This document shows positions 1-13,298 of a stretch of DNA of 64,000 nucleotides, piece by piece. The notes under the pieces are model-generated. The model saw only the letters and a program-made list of their open reading frames with translations, made no database searches and was not told the DNA's origin. A program made the position numbers and the translations under genes. The stretch's first letter is position 1. Each line of letters begins with the position of its first letter. Source of the DNA: Ostrinia nubilalis. Taxonomy: Eukaryota; Arthropoda; Insecta; Lepidoptera; Crambidae. The stretch lies in the NCBI RefSeq assembly GCF_963855985.1, contig NC_087112.1:2916501-2980500 (forward strand), read 5' to 3'.

Positions 1-2507
1 AGCGTTCAGAAGTTAATGTCTACAAAGAAAAATGTTCTTTAGAAATCTAAAAATCGAAGTTTTATGTAATTTTACGGTTCCTTGACTTAAAAGTCAAGGC
101 AAATAGGTAACACAACCGTGTAGAGCAGTGAAATGTGAATAATTATTACTGGAATTTGTATGTTTACAGTGAGCTCATAATTATGGAAATTAGTTTTTCA
201 AATAATTGACATAAATCGTTGGAATGTGTAAGTGTCCTGGAGTGTGCCTATGGTAGGTACTGTATAAACTACTTACCTATTTCATTTGATGCATGCTATA
301 CTGAAAACAAAAGTGCTGTGTAATACCTCAGTGTTCATTGTATTTGTCTCAGTTTCTGTGTAATGACACAGATTGATCAAATGAGATTGATCAAAAAATG
401 TACTGAGATCTTTTTGTTTATTTTAATTTCAAGGGTATCATGTCTAGCCTAACAAAGTGGCAACCCTGATAACAACTGAGATCCGGCCAGTAAACGTTGA
501 GTGCATCATTCTACTGAACACCACTTTTATTTGGCGTCGTCAAATAATGAATAAAACTTTGAGCAAACGGTTAAACGCTTAGAAGTCGGCCATTATAGCA
601 ATTTGATGAAGATTTTTATACTTCTTAGAAAAACAAATGTACAATGATTTAAATAAATTACCTAAAAAAGGATAATATTGCAATATCAACATAAAACTTT
701 GTAAATACTTCGGTAATAATTAATTTAGTAGTTAGTGGCCTTTAAAAAATACTGACATATTTCTTAATATTAGAAAAGACAACCATTTCATTGATTTAAG
801 TTAGTTGCTAATTTCTGTATCACTAAAACACGATTTTGTGCAATTTAAGGCAAAAGTAATTTAGACATTAGACATTTTGTAAGCCATCCCAGACTGTATA
901 CTACATTATTTTACACTTAAGTAACATCAGGTGAGAGACTACATAAACTCAATACAAAAATCTTAAAACATGGCATTAAACTAAAACATTAAGTTATTAA
1001 AACAATCACGCAAACGTCTACGAACAGTTAAGTCTAGTATTTCCTCCCTAGTTCATAAGTCCAAAAAAAGATGTCTGCAGAGGGGTTTAAAAATTCATCG
1101 CCCCGTTCAGATCCATCGGAGCCCGACTGAAACTTTTCCAAATGCTCGGTTTTTAGTTTTTACTACTTGTAACTTTTTACTACTTGTTACTTGTATTTTT
1201 TGTTAAAAGCGAGCGGAATCTGCAATCCGCATTGCCAGGGTTGGTTTTAAGTTTTTTGAAATTCGAATTCAGAAGGGAAACCTTCATTGCAAGATTTTTT
1301 TTAATTTGTTTACTGCCAGTTCGTTTTAGACAAAGGTTTTACTACTTTTTTTAGAAATTATCATAAAAGATTACAAAGTAAAATTAAAAAGCGTGATTGT
1401 TAGTAAAGCGTTTTAAAAACATAAATAATAAAAAATAAGCATTTCCTTAGCCATTTCTCTTCTTATTTCACCAAAGAACCAAAGAATAAACATTCTGCAC
1501 AAATATTTAAATCATCTACGCCAACGTTAACCCTTTCTTTGCTCGGTAGCCAGGTAAACATTGCGCGTAACCATATGAGACCCCAATTCTATTTTCAAAA
1601 TTATTATGCTCAAACTTGACCGTTAACAATGATAGCTAAAAAACAATACCATTTATAAATCTTCCGTTTCAACCCTTCTATGTTTTTTATATCAATTTTG
1701 GCTCTATTATTTGTCCCTAAAACTTAACCCTTTGATTACCTGCTTCGAAGGGTCCGGTCTGTCAATCCATATTAATTTTTTACTGTTAATTATTATTTCG
1801 GCGTTCCTAAGCGGGTTTTAATTATTACGAATGTGTAAATTGTGAACAGTATTAACGAAATGCTAATGTTGTTTTTACTATTAAAAATATTCAGCTATAA
1901 AAATAACTTTGGTAGTGCGAATTCATAAAATTGAGGTTATGTACATTAATTTGAACTGAGCTGAGCTGAGCTTTTCATTTTGTTTGATTTTTTTTTTAAA
2001 TTTTACTTTTTGTGCAAGATAAAATATCCAACCTGTAACAAAGCTATTGTTTTCTTATAAGAATAGTTTTAAAAAGCTACTTATCGCAAAATTCTCGGGC
2101 CCACATTCATCGTTTTATCCTAGTGCAATACCAAGCATTGCTACACAGATAGCGGTCGGCATTTAAAAACTATTTCGCAAAGGGTGACCTTTCACGTTCT
2201 TATTATTAGCATCAGAATCCACAATGACCCGTAAAAAATGCCCTGCAGCTGCCCTTAGGCCATTCAGTAATGTTAGCCATCCCAAATAATAGTATTGACA
2301 CTATTATTATGCTAATTTCTGCATTATTTCACAGGTAGCGTCTTCCTCGGCCGGTTATTGTGTCCAGAATTTTTTTGGTAGTGAAGGGTTAGTTTTGTTC
2401 GAACGTGACTAATTTTGATGAATTATAACGCATATGGTGTGTTCCGGTTGACGCGAGCAGTTTGGGGTTAAAGTTCAGACGGTGAACTAGTGTTGGTTGC
2501 GATTGCC
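1..2507. other. AT-rich non-coding DNA
   Basis: No open frame of useful length, no splice-flanked coding signature and no recognisable repeat boundary was seen. The composition is typical of lepidopteran intron or intergenic DNA. A short hairpin lies near 355-375 (TCTGTGT and ACACAGA around a 4-base loop), which is too small to interpret. Confidence 0.5.
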
Positions 2508-2518
2508 ATGGTTCTCAG
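2508..2518 (+). CDS. Doubtful first coding mini-exon (Met-Val-Leu-Arg) with splice donor
   Basis: An ATG in a strong initiation context (GCCATGG) is followed after 11 coding bases by AG and GTATGA, a good donor sequence. The 150 bases upstream are richer in GC and CpG than the surroundings, as 5' untranslated regions often are. If real, it would be the first coding exon of a plus-strand gene whose remaining exons are beyond recognition here. Short ATG-plus-donor matches arise by chance, and no downstream exon has been found, so this is a weak call. Confidence 0.15.
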
Positions 2519-2520
2519 GT

Positions 2521-5500
2521 ATGATTGTGATTTTATTTTTATTTAAACGTTTTTGCAATAATACAAATCGGACCTCCATCAATATTTATTTTAAGAAAAA
2601 AGTTTGAAAAAGTTTTCACGTCGACAACACTAGATTCTTGTCTAAACACTGGCCACAAAGACTGAAAATTCAAAGAAAATAAATCACCGTTCCTTTCTTC
2701 GAATTCAAAAATCGAACGCTCTAATCGCCGGATTCAAATTCGTTCCATCCAATTAAAATGCACCGCGTCATCTTAGCAGACACACGACCGATTGTTCATA
2801 AATTGAATTTTAATCACCGATTCTTCATTCACAATGGCCGTCGATCCCCTACCGCTAAGAATGCCAAAAAATGGGGAAAATGGCGAGAAACGCCGTTTCC
2901 ACTGAATGGCGAGCGGAGAGCAATTATCTCGAGTATCTTTTGAGTTTAAATTAAGTGAAAAAACTTCGTAAAGTTTTTTAACGGAGGCAAAGGTTAGCAA
3001 ATCGATAGGTAAGAAAAGAAACGTCTGGGATTCACAAAGGAGCTCGGATTTGAAAAGTTGTGAAAAGTTGACTTTAATTTCTTAGAGAATTTAATAGTCT
3101 TCGTTGGACTTCTGCATTTGTAATGAGAACGCGTTTTTGTCTTGTTAAAAAACGTTTTTTGTCGAATATGTCTAGGGAATGGCAGTGTTTCAGACTTTAA
3201 GTAGCACTTCAGTTCATAAATTGTTTAAAATAAACATTTTTTTGTTTTTTCTTTACAAAGAGAAAATAGAGCTTTTTACGATTAGAGGAACAATTACATA
3301 AGTATAAAGACAAGTGTTACTTATATTGATATATATAAAACCGTTGATGTTATTTAAATCTTTTCTTTATCTGTCAATAATACGCGCAAATATCACATGT
3401 ACGACTTTAACGAGAAATAATTTACATGTCAGCCTTAAATCCCGCGTCTAATAATTAGCATTGCCAATAAAATATAGTTAAAATCTAATGGTATTTAGAC
3501 GATAAATAACCTAACCCCTCCCAGACGCAAAGGTCACGAGTGCCCGCACGCAACTAAAGTCTGAAACCAAGCGTTATACATCTACATATTTTTGCTAAAC
3601 ACAACCGGTTTTGACCGGCTACGAGCGGTATTGCACACTCGGGTCCCGTTACCCACCATCTGGTACTGATGCAACTTTTGATGCCTATAATAACATAATA
3701 GTGCACTTATCCCAGCTAAATCGCCCAGCCGCTTTAAACAAAACGTGAGATTTTTTCTAAAACAAAAACCGACAATTTGCATGTCATAATCGCAATCCCA
3801 TTCTTTGTTGCTAATTAAAGAAACAGAATGAAAGAAACGGTTAAGTAGCAAGTTAGGAGTTGGAAAAAATAAACAAACGGCGGCCGGGGATTTGAAAATG
3901 GAACAGGAGCGAGTTTGCATGTCTGCGTCAGTTGCGGGATTCCATTTTTGAATTATTCTTGTAGAATCCGTGTTTTGTTTTTTATTCCTTTATTCTAAAG
4001 GTTAATGACTTTACTTTGTAACTGAGCGAGCATCTGTTGTATTGTAGGATCCGAAGATCTTTGTAAAAAATCAGTGCTCGGATATATTGATGAGCGCTTT
4101 CCGGTTTTTTGGAGATCGGTGAGGAAACAAGCCTTTACGACGGCCGTGCCATCTGTTGCCGGTTTTTGTTCGCGTTCGATTTTTGATATTGATTCCATGG
4201 TTATTTATTGGCAGTGTAATCTTGATCGCATACACGCGTGTCCGGTCATTTTTTAAATCATATTCTTCATTTAAAGTTTCCGTTATTTCAACAGATTGTT
4301 GAGATTAATTTTTGTTTTATTGCAAGAGTGAAGTTCAGTTGCTTAAATAAAGTGATTTATTGAGATACCAAATTAGGATTCAAAGGTAATCAATAAAGTT
4401 ATTTTTTTTTAGAATAATCAATACAAATTTTCGTTATTGTTCAACTGACTCTCCTAATTTACTATTTCATAAATATATTCCTAAAATTACTCATAAGATT
4501 TAAATAAAAGCCTCCTTAAAGCAAGATTTACACAATTAAACTTAACTGTCCTACTTAAAAAACGTTCGTGCGAAAATTCCTTCTAGAAACACTTTAAGAA
4601 CATTAAAACACATTAAAAGCAGGAAACCTGTTTTTCAACGATATTGTTCAGCGCGTGTCTCATCATTATACAGGTTTAATTGTCATGTAAAGTCGGACAT
4701 CTTTGTTTTACAAATGGCGGCCTCGATTCATTATGCAAGTTGTCTATGGTTTTAGAAAAAAACGCGCGGAAAGTTTCTATTTGCTAGTTAGTTTGCTATG
4801 AAGTAGCTAGCTACTATTTTACTATCAAGATTAAGATTTAAAAAATACAAGTTATAGATCGATTTCCCAATGAAAAAATAAAATTTGGCATATTTTTTTG
4901 TTACAGATTTTTTTAAACCAGATGTAAGAAAACTAAATTATAATAATTACTATCACCAAAGTAAGTAATATTAATCAAAAACAAGTAATTTCAACCCCAA
5001 TAATATAACAAGAGGGTGCGAACAAAAACAAAAAATCGTTATAATTAATACTACTAATTACCCTTTACAAAAACTTATTGTAAGACGTCATTTTTCTAAA
5101 GCGCCATAGAGTTTTTGTTTCTTTTTTAATTACATTAGCACGCTCTTACGCGTCTGTCGACTTTGTCTTTGGATTCTTTTAATTAATATTTGAAAGTTGG
5201 AGTAGAGATAGAAAAGAAGTTTTATTAAATTTTGTATGCACGTTAAAGATAATTTAAAATTACAAAATATATTTCAGGAATGGCTAATAAGATAAAAATT
5301 ACTCTATTGTATGTTATTATGACACATCTTTCTAATAATAAGTAATAGATACTTATCGTATAAAAGGAAGTTATGCTAGAAATTAGAATGTTAACATTTT
5401 GTGCAAATGCCACATAATCACTCCAGAAATCATAAAATGAAGAAAGGAATATTTAGTTATTTAATTTTTAGCGTTAAGAGTTGCATCTCAAATCCAGTCG

Positions 5501-5919
5501 TGGGTTCCCGCCTAAGGCAGTTCGTTTCTTTCAAGTTATTTATAATTTTCAAATTAGGAATCATTTAGAACATTTTTTTTTAACTTCATGCGACATTTCA
5601 ATATTTAAAAAATATCTGACACCTACAAAAAAAACTAATAACATTGCAAAATGAAATCGCTCGAAAAATTTTACAGCGTCTCAAACAACGGTGCGAAAAA
5701 ACTTCTCAAAAACGTCCAAAGACAATTAAAAGAGGGAAACTCTCGTAAGTCCGATTTAATAACCAATCGCGAGCGACACCTAGAGGGAAAAAATGGAGAA
5801 GAAATTCCGTCCCCAATATAATTTCCTAATCACTGGGCCGAACGTCCGTTTCCGGACAAAAAAAGATACGGCCTTACTAGACGTCTTCGAAATTTGATTT
5901 GCGTGGATAAGATTCGGAC
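2521..5919. other. Non-coding DNA without recognised features
   Basis: Short open frames occur on both strands (for example around 3582-3920 and 3995-4256), but they overlap each other and resemble no family I know. The stretch 4020-4200 is slightly richer in GC than its flanks. No repeat termini were identified. Confidence 0.4.
5912..5919. repeat. Left 8-bp target-site duplication (ATTCGGAC) of the hAT-like element
   Basis: ATTCGGAC directly precedes the left inverted terminus of the element at 5920 and is repeated exactly at 8085-8092. Eight-base duplications are the mark of hAT insertions. Confidence 0.85.
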
Positions 5920-6125
5920 TAGGGCTTGCAATATCGGATAGTTTTCAACTCCGGAACTGATTTCCGATATTGGGCACTCAACTCCGGAATTCCGGTTCTA
6001 GTTCCGGAATTGGATAAAAAAGAAAGCGCCTCCCGACAAACACGTACACGTATGTGGCCTCCACTTCAGAACCTTTCCCCATCGGCCGTCTGTTCTACGT
6101 ACTATGTGCCCTGCCCATTGCTACT

Positions 6126-7010
6126 TTAGCTTGCTAATCCGATCGCTATAATTATGTCAGGCGACTTTAATTCGTTTACGAATCTCCTCATTCCTGGTTC
6201 GGTCTCGAAAAGAAACACCGAGCATAGCACTCTCCATACCATGGTGTGCAACTTTAAGCTTATTATAAGGCCTATAGTAAGAGGCCACGTTTCCGAACCG
6301 TATGTCATTTCTACTGGTAACACACACTGATTGTAGACTTTCGTCTTTATGCACTGAGGTGTTTTGGTCGAAAAGATGTTATGTAGTTTTCCGAACGCTG
6401 CCCAGCCGAGTTGAATTAGACGTATTAATACATTTCCCTGCCTCACAGCTCCCTGCAGAGGAATCGCCCTCGTGCTCAGCCAGGCTCAATGACCTTCTCA
6501 TAGTCTAAGAACGCCAGGCATATAGGCAAGTTAGACTCTTCGGTCTTCTGTATAACCTGCCGTAGCGTATAGATGCGGTATATGGTAGTGTAAACTTTTC
6601 GATAACCGGCTTCCTCGAGAAGCTATGTCATCGAACCTATGTGCGAGACTATTCGTGATGGCTCTCAAAAACAGCTTGTAGACATGACTCAGAGTCAGAA
6701 CCCAGATGGGTCTGTAACTCCATGACTTTTACCCTTTTCTTAAAGAAAAATACCACCAAGCCTTTGTTCCGTGCCTCTGGCATTATTCCCTAGAGTAAGA
6801 CGGAGATACAGTCTCTGAAGGACTTTCAGTATCGGCTTATCACCCGCCGCGTTCAGAAGCTCCGAGGTTATTCCGTAATCACCCGGTGCCTTGTTGTTCT
6901 TTAACTGTTTGAGAACCATCCTAATCTCGTAAGGGCTGATGTCCGGGATATCTTCGGGATAGTGTCGAGTTAGCTTAGCTCTTGAAACTGTCCTGTGGCT
7001 GAGCTATTAA
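6126..7010 (-). pseudogene. RTE-type non-LTR retrotransposon reverse transcriptase, 3' part, broken
   Basis: Read on the minus strand, fragments in more than one frame match insect RTE-clade polymerases. Near 6880-6920 the frame gives LKNNKAPGDYGITSELL, the conserved start of the reverse-transcriptase domain (fingers region). Near 6500-6560 there is a degraded stretch around the conserved AFxDYEKAFD block. At 6126-6446 lies the C-terminal RLGWAAFGKL region, which continues through CVLPVMTYGSETW-like residues into a GVSxRDxxRNEEIR-like tail in a neighbouring frame. Frameshifts and stops separate these parts, so the copy is dead. It lies inside the hAT-like element and is probably a 5'-truncated insertion or captured fragment. 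Confidence 0.8.
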
Positions 7011-7174
7011 CAGGTTTGGTGACCGAGGTATAATATAGCTGTCCATAAAAACTATTCGATCTCACCCAGAACCCTCAGTTTTTGTTGAATTTACACTATA
7101 ATTCGCTGTCTTCAGCTGGCTTCGCCCATTAGAGTTGTCTCTAGCGAACATTTTGGAGCTTTTGTTCCGCTCTA

Positions 7175-7853
7175 CAGGGTGGAAACGATAAGTGATCTCA
7201 CTCGATTATTTCTAAAATATACAAGATATCCAAAAACTGGTTACTGATCCTAAAAGTTCTTTACGAGCTCTATCCAACGGTACCAATAATAGGTTACCAA
7301 ATAAACTGGATCTATCCGAAAATTCAATGTTTCCGGCTTCCATACATTTAATAAAATCACATAATATTGAAAACTATACAAGATATCTAAAACTTGGTTA
7401 CTGATCCTAAAAGTGCTTCAGGAGCTCTATCCAACGGTAACAATAATAGGTTACAAAATAAACTGGATCTATCCGAAAATTCAATGTTTCCAGCTTCCAT
7501 ACATTTAGTACCGCCACAGTCATGGCACTCACGTCTTGATAATATTATAGCAAGTACAGCCTAAAACCAATGTTTTTCATGAATAATTTTAAATAAGAAT
7601 GCAATTTGGAGTTCAATTTAAGTGTTTATTATTAAATTAAAAAAATTAACACTTCCAATATTGTGTGGCTGGCATACATTTAGTATGGAGCCTGAAAACA
7701 TTGAATTTTCAGATAGATCCAGTTAAATCTGTAACCTATTACTGATACCGTTTGAAAGAGCTCATGAAGCACTTTCAGGATCCATAACCAGTTTTTCGAT
7801 ATCTTGTATAGTTTAGAAATAATCGAGTGAGATCACTTATCGTTTCCACCCTG
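7175..7853. mobile_element. Inverted-repeat element with TA target duplication (CAGGGTGGAAACG family)
   Basis: The termini are CAGGGTGGAAACGATAAGTG and its near-perfect complement, flanked by TA on both sides (7173-7174, 7854-7855). The inverted similarity extends about 200 bp inward from each end. The left arm is internally duplicated, with the same block at about 7240-7350 and 7395-7510. No transposase frame exists. TA flanks and terminal type suggest a Tc1/mariner-related non-autonomous element. A shorter member of the family sits at 42590-42783. Confidence 0.8.
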
Positions 7854-8084
7854 TATTGTCTCTTTAATTATAATTAGTAATAAAGTTGCGAATACATATC
7901 TCAAGGACTTCCTTATCTAAGGACCTATTTTGATACTTTAACGTTTTGAAAACTTAAAATAATTTATGAAAAATTTCAATATCGGAATACGATATTGGCT
8001 TCAGTTCCGGAGTTGAAATATCGGAAAAAATCTATCCGAAATTCCGGAGTTACGAAATTCTGGAATTCCGGTATTCAAGCCCTA

Positions 8085-8092
8085 ATTCGGAC
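8085..8092. repeat. Right 8-bp target-site duplication (ATTCGGAC)
   Basis: Exact copy of the bases at 5912-5919, directly outside the right terminus of the hAT-like element. Confidence 0.85.
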
Positions 8093-10430
8093 GTTTGAAT
8101 TTATATTTTTTATTTTTCTGGGCAAGCAAAGGCTTGCCCAGGCTTGCAAAGGCAAAGGCATAAATTGTATTCAGTTTATGCGATATAGTGTGGTTAAAAA
8201 TGTGAATAATAGATCATAAATGAGTTATAAACTCATAGATTCAATAAAAATAAATGGATACCTACATTATAGAGTTAGATTTAGGACTTACATAGTGATC
8301 TTAATGATTTATGAAGCTTATTTGAATTTTCGAACACACACAATCAGAACATCTTCATGATTTAGTTGAGTTTGAACCCCGTAGGAGCAAACGCTAGTAT
8401 GGATACACAAGTTTTGTCATTGGTAAGCGTTTATTTACATGAAATGTGTATGTTATCCGTCACCTATAGTCACCCATCACATTAATAAAGCTAATAATCA
8501 CATTATTAAAGCCAATAAAAAGTAAAATTCGTAAAATTTGAGGCGCATCCACTCCATTCGTTCGGGACATGTCAATATTTACCCGGCAAAAGTAGGCGGC
8601 AAAAAATAAATTAGGCGAAAGCTCATTTCGACTACCGCCATCTGGCGCCCGGGGCTGGGGTAAGACGTGATTCTTTCCCCATTACTATTCGAGTGCCCTG
8701 GGTTAAGGCTTTAATGTGTTTCGAGAGGTTATAACGTTGGGATGTGCTGATTGGAAAAAAGGTAGGTTTAAAATGGCGTTCGAAATTTGAAATTAATAAG
8801 TTCCAACTTAAGATTCAGGTGTTCGAAATTTGATGTGAACCGAGCAATTCGAAATTCAAAATTTGAATGATGTTCCAATTTAGATTTAAAAAGAGAATCC
8901 TATTTTAGAATCAGTTTTCACAAAATAAAAATGAATTGAGTTAATTGCAAAAAGAAATAAGTACAAAAATTAATTTCTACCTCGACGTTCGAGTGAAATC
9001 ATAATTTCTGAAACGTAAAAACACTCCAAATTAATTAAAAGATAACTTAAGGGTTCGATTCTTTCTAAAAAAGCAAGGGTTTAGGTTCAGTTTACTTTAA
9101 ATTTATGAACTCCGCTCTTTTGAATCGTTCCACGTAATTTTGTCTTTGATAACAGAAAGTTTGAGTTTTTTACTTATTTTATTTTTGTACGCTGCATTCG
9201 CGGTGATTTTATTAACTAAAATTCAAAAACATTTCATATTATTGTAGGTTTTTGAAATGCTGGAAAAGCAGCAATACTTATTATGAAAACAATAATACAT
9301 TTTTATGTAGGTAATAATATTAGTGAACGTTCTTTTAAAACATAAAAAAATCTACATTATTATTAAGCTATAAACACCTTCCTAATTAAAATATGAACCA
9401 AATGGCAAACGCAAAAACCATTGTTACTTATCAAATTACAAACTCAAATAGAACCGAACGAAAAATTTAAAAACACGGCAAACGGGCCGAAAACGTTAAA
9501 AAACGACAAACCGACGGTCCCTACGTACAATTCAGTATCTACCAGTTCCGTGATTTGCCGTTTTTGTTTGCAAAATCTTCAGAGCACCCAACAGTTACGG
9601 CTCAGTTAAAAAAAGATACAGTTTTTATTCAAATTGAACCTTAAAACGTCAAAAAACAAATCCCGCAACTACAAAATTAGAACGATTTCCGCAGTAAAAT
9701 TGCATTAGTGGGAGTTACGAAATTTTACGTTGGACCGCACGCCTAACCCCGCGCGCCCAGCCCCGCAACTGCCACTTTCATTCGCGCAGATCGAGTAAAT
9801 TGATACGTAATTTATGAAGGAAATAGGTATTATTATGGTTTCTGGCCTAATTTATTTCACTTAACATTAGACCAACGGCAATTTAATCAATTAACTGTTG
9901 GAATCTGGTAGTTGCGTTGTTTTACTAGGGAAAATTAAAGTTACTATTATAAGTAGGTGGCACTTACCTATTTTTACGTTGGAAAATTAAAGTATCTTCT
10001 AGCCGTAACTGCCACTATAAATGTTTTACTTTGGAAAAGTTTGTTTTATGTCTATAAGTTAGTGCCAGTAACGGTGTTTTACGCTGAGAAATTGTATTTT
10101 AGCAATATCTGGTGGAGATAAAAGTGAAGACAAAACAATGTAAAATATGATATACAACACGACTGAAGTATCTAGTCATTTATTAGACTTAACGCAACCA
10201 AGTTCTTCTCCTATGTTACTTTATAATACAAGATATAAGTAAAAATATCGTTAAATTTATTTTATTTATTTATCAAGCATATTTTTTTATTTATAAGGCA
10301 TTCAGAAATAAATATAAGCAGGTAACACATACAAACAAAAGTTTCAATTAACTGCATTTAGAAGCTAATTACATGATAATGCTTATATGATATTGCATTG
10401 CGTCAGAAGGATGAGGTATACCCACTAAAA
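8093..10430. other. Non-coding DNA without recognised features
   Basis: AT-rich sequence with only short, unconvincing open frames (for example 9421-9609). No inverted repeats, tandem repeats or splice-flanked coding stretches were noticed. Confidence 0.45.
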
Positions 10431-11895
10431 ATACCCTGGTGCCCCCGTCTCTCGCTATAAGTGCTAACTTTGAGATTCCGGACAAAGACCTCCCGCCTAC
10501 ACGGCGACAGTTGGGACGAGAGCAGCTGGAAGTACACAGCTTTCCTGTACACACACTCACCGTCAGCAGACGGTGGTGGGGTGGCCTATGCAGTGCCTCC
10601 CGTGCGGCGTCACGCCCCCGTTACGCTGGCCATTACCGAAGAAGGAAGATAGGAGGCAATCATACTGTAACCTTCCCTGGAGCGAATTCAAATACACCCG
10701 CACTTGGTTCGTTCGTAGTCGCGCTATCGTACCGCAGCTTCTTTCGGCACCTTGTCTTCTCAGATAGAGGTGATTCATTACCACCCAGGTTTTTTTACCG
10801 TCCACATAGCTTTGACTATGCTATCCCGCAAGAATATGGTGTGCCGTATGCTCCTAGCCACCGCAATACAGGTAGGGCTCGAAGGATCCGTGCCCAGTCA
10901 TGGTGCGATCGCTCGAGCAACCTTAAACTTCAGCACGAGTGCGAATAAGGTTCGGTGACCCAACTTAGCCACGGCGAGATGGTTTATCAACTACTAGACT
11001 ACATCATAGTCTAGCAATTGTCACATAAATCGGCCTCTCTGTCCTCCTAAGGCGGAGCTTTAACCTGGTTCTTCACGCTGCGGTTAAGCCGACGATGTAG
11101 CCCTGTAGACTTTCTGGGCCTGTTAAGATCTTAGAAGATGGGCAGCGTTACCCTTCCCTACGAGGGTGATGCCTTAGATGGGAGTCCTGTACAGAATCAA
11201 TGAGCTCCCGGTCTTTCTCCATAGCCTTCCGACATAAGAGTTTTCGGACCTCCAAATTAGGAAAGCAGCCACGAAAAAGCAAGCTGTTTTCCATAAGCAT
11301 GGCGACGGATTGGAAAAAGTGCGAGCTGCCACTGGTTATGTACAATTAAGGTCACCGCGCTCACTACTTGGCGCCACTGGTGATTAACAGGACCTTACTC
11401 TTAGATATTTGATGTGGGTGTCAGGGATGCTTTTAAATATTTGTGGTCCCTGGCCTGGGGCGACCATAATACCGTCTGTGGCGCCCAGGCAAGCCGCCTC
11501 GCTGTTGCAGGGGAGGCATATATTCTTATAATGAGGGATATTCTTGTAATGATGAAACTATCTGCATGACAGATGATACCTTGTCCATGCCCTTGAAAAG
11601 GGTTCCATTTAGTACCCAGTTGTATCCAATGTTCCACAAGATCGAACTCAAAAAATACCCATGTGGATCTTCGGACTCGATGACATGCTGTCAAACCTGG
11701 CCGGTTCTATTGACAAAGAGAATTTACCGGTTCTACAGGTACTCTTCAGTCAAAAGACCCCTTAGATAAGGAAGAATCTTAAGGTATTGAATTTCCTCCA
11801 ATCTGCAACTATCTGGGAAACGAGGCGGGACGCTGTTATGCCTCGTCGAGCAGGACTATGGGCCTAGAGTGAGAGTTACGGTCAGTGTAGCTGAA
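10431..11895. repeat. GC-richer, probably retroelement-derived block of unknown family
   Basis: This stretch is visibly richer in G and C, with many CpGs and evenly mixed bases, and changes abruptly to AT-rich DNA at both ends. Several overlapping short frames (10439-10948 plus; 10563-10805, 11148-11345 and 11401-11694 minus) are open simply because stop codons are rarer here. None matches a family I can name. The texture resembles the non-coding or gag-side part of lepidopteran non-LTR elements (R1-like), but I could not find a diagnostic motif, so the family is left open. Confidence 0.4.
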
Positions 11896-13298
11896 CTTTA
11901 TTCCCGTGTACAATTACTTATATGGCAGTTAATAATTTAAACAATTAAATTACTCCAACGTAAAAGTCAGTAAGTACCACTTACGTCATTTGTAATTAGA
12001 AACATTCCGTTGTATAAGTGTGTAAATGACAAATAATACACTTCTTGTGATTATTTTTTGATAATTCTTCATGTTTTATAAAATATACCTCATATAAAAC
12101 TATTATACCAAATTTCATCAATTTATGGTAAATAGAACGCGAGCTACACATGTTTAAACTTTCAAACCGCTCTCCTGTAAAATTGGCCGTTTTCAGATAC
12201 GTTACTATACGTAGGGACCGTCGAAACAATCTGTGAAAAAGGAAAAACAGCGCCGAAAAAGGAAAAGGAAAAATGGACAGAGGTACCGACGCGAACTAAT
12301 TTGAACGCAAACATCGGCGGAATCAAATAAAGAGCGATCGCGCGAAACAACCTTTTTTCTTTCTCGGCATCTGCAAATAGGCTTCTTTGTACGCCGACCA
12401 GAGGTTTTGATACTTGATAGTTTTTTTAGATTCACTTTTGGTACTTGTTTGGTTTTGTCAATCTTATTTAACAATTTTTTGTGGGAACCTTGACACTTGA
12501 TCGCGTTTGAAATAAGTTTTGACAGATTTTGTGGCGTATTCGTAATAAAATTATAGTTTAATTTTTTTATCTGTCATACTTTCTCAGCTTCGATACCTAC
12601 CTACTTATTTTCTTCTAGTCAATTTTGTTTTGTGTCCAATGTCCAATCTGAGCTCTAAAGTGTGACAAAATATTTAAAAAAAAATTAAATACAATTTTTA
12701 TGTAGTTCTTTATTAATATAGTTTTATTCTGGGATCCACTTCCTAGCGGTAAAACAAAAATACCCTATCTAAAAATACCTGATTACCCCTGTCATCCGCA
12801 TGATGGCGCTTCAAATAAACCACAGACGGAGTGATCCGATTAATTTAATAGAATACTGGTCGGCGGTTTAATAAATATTTAATTACTGACAGTTATTTAT
12901 TTCACCACTTTATGGTCATGGTCAAAAATGTGACAAGTTTATGATCTGTGATTGTGACGTTTCATTTAGGCAAATTAACTGTTAAGCTATTGAGATTATG
13001 TAGAATGACATGATTTTAACGCTTGCCAATGATGCATTAGTATTATTAATTTATAGTAATTTAAAAAAATAAAGGGTAACATTGACTATTAACTGCACGC
13101 AGGAAGATTTATTTTAATGAAGGCCACTGACAACGCCACTCTTGTGGCTGTATAGGTTTGTTGTGGACACGACAAGAAGAAGAAGGCTAACATTTTAAGA
13201 AAACTATAATCTATACTAAAGAATAAATTTTATAATAATACATTAACTTAAAATGACTTAAAAACTAAAATTTAAAAATTACTAATGATAAAAACTAT
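11896..13298. other. AT-rich DNA, possible 3' untranslated end of the adjacent retroelement
   Basis: 11896-13090 shows nothing recognisable. 13100-13298 lies directly downstream, on the minus strand, of the reverse-transcriptase-like frame at 13299-13868. It includes a stretch that reads GCCTTCTTCTTCTTGTCGTG on the minus strand and could be that element's 3' untranslated part. Confidence 0.3.

Larger units (their letters stand above)
5920..8084. mobile_element. hAT-like non-autonomous DNA transposon carrying nested insertions
   Basis: The element starts TAGGGCTTGCAATATCGG and ends with the imperfect complement CCGGTATTCAAGCCCTA. It is flanked by the perfect 8-bp duplication ATTCGGAC. Both termini carry several copies of a subterminal TCCGGAATT-type motif (about 5945-6015 and 7998-8075), as is common where hAT transposase binds. 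No hAT transposase frame is present. The 2165-bp interior consists mainly of later insertions: a broken RTE reverse transcriptase (6126-7010, minus) and an inverted-repeat element (7175-7853). The nearly intact termini and perfect target duplication suggest a fairly young insertion. The superfamily call rests on the 8-bp duplication and terminus type, not on protein. Confidence 0.8.

Noticed and set aside
10439..10948. 169-codon plus-strand frame in the GC-rich block
   Set aside because: Several other frames on both strands are open over the same bases, and none matches a known protein; it reflects high GC content.
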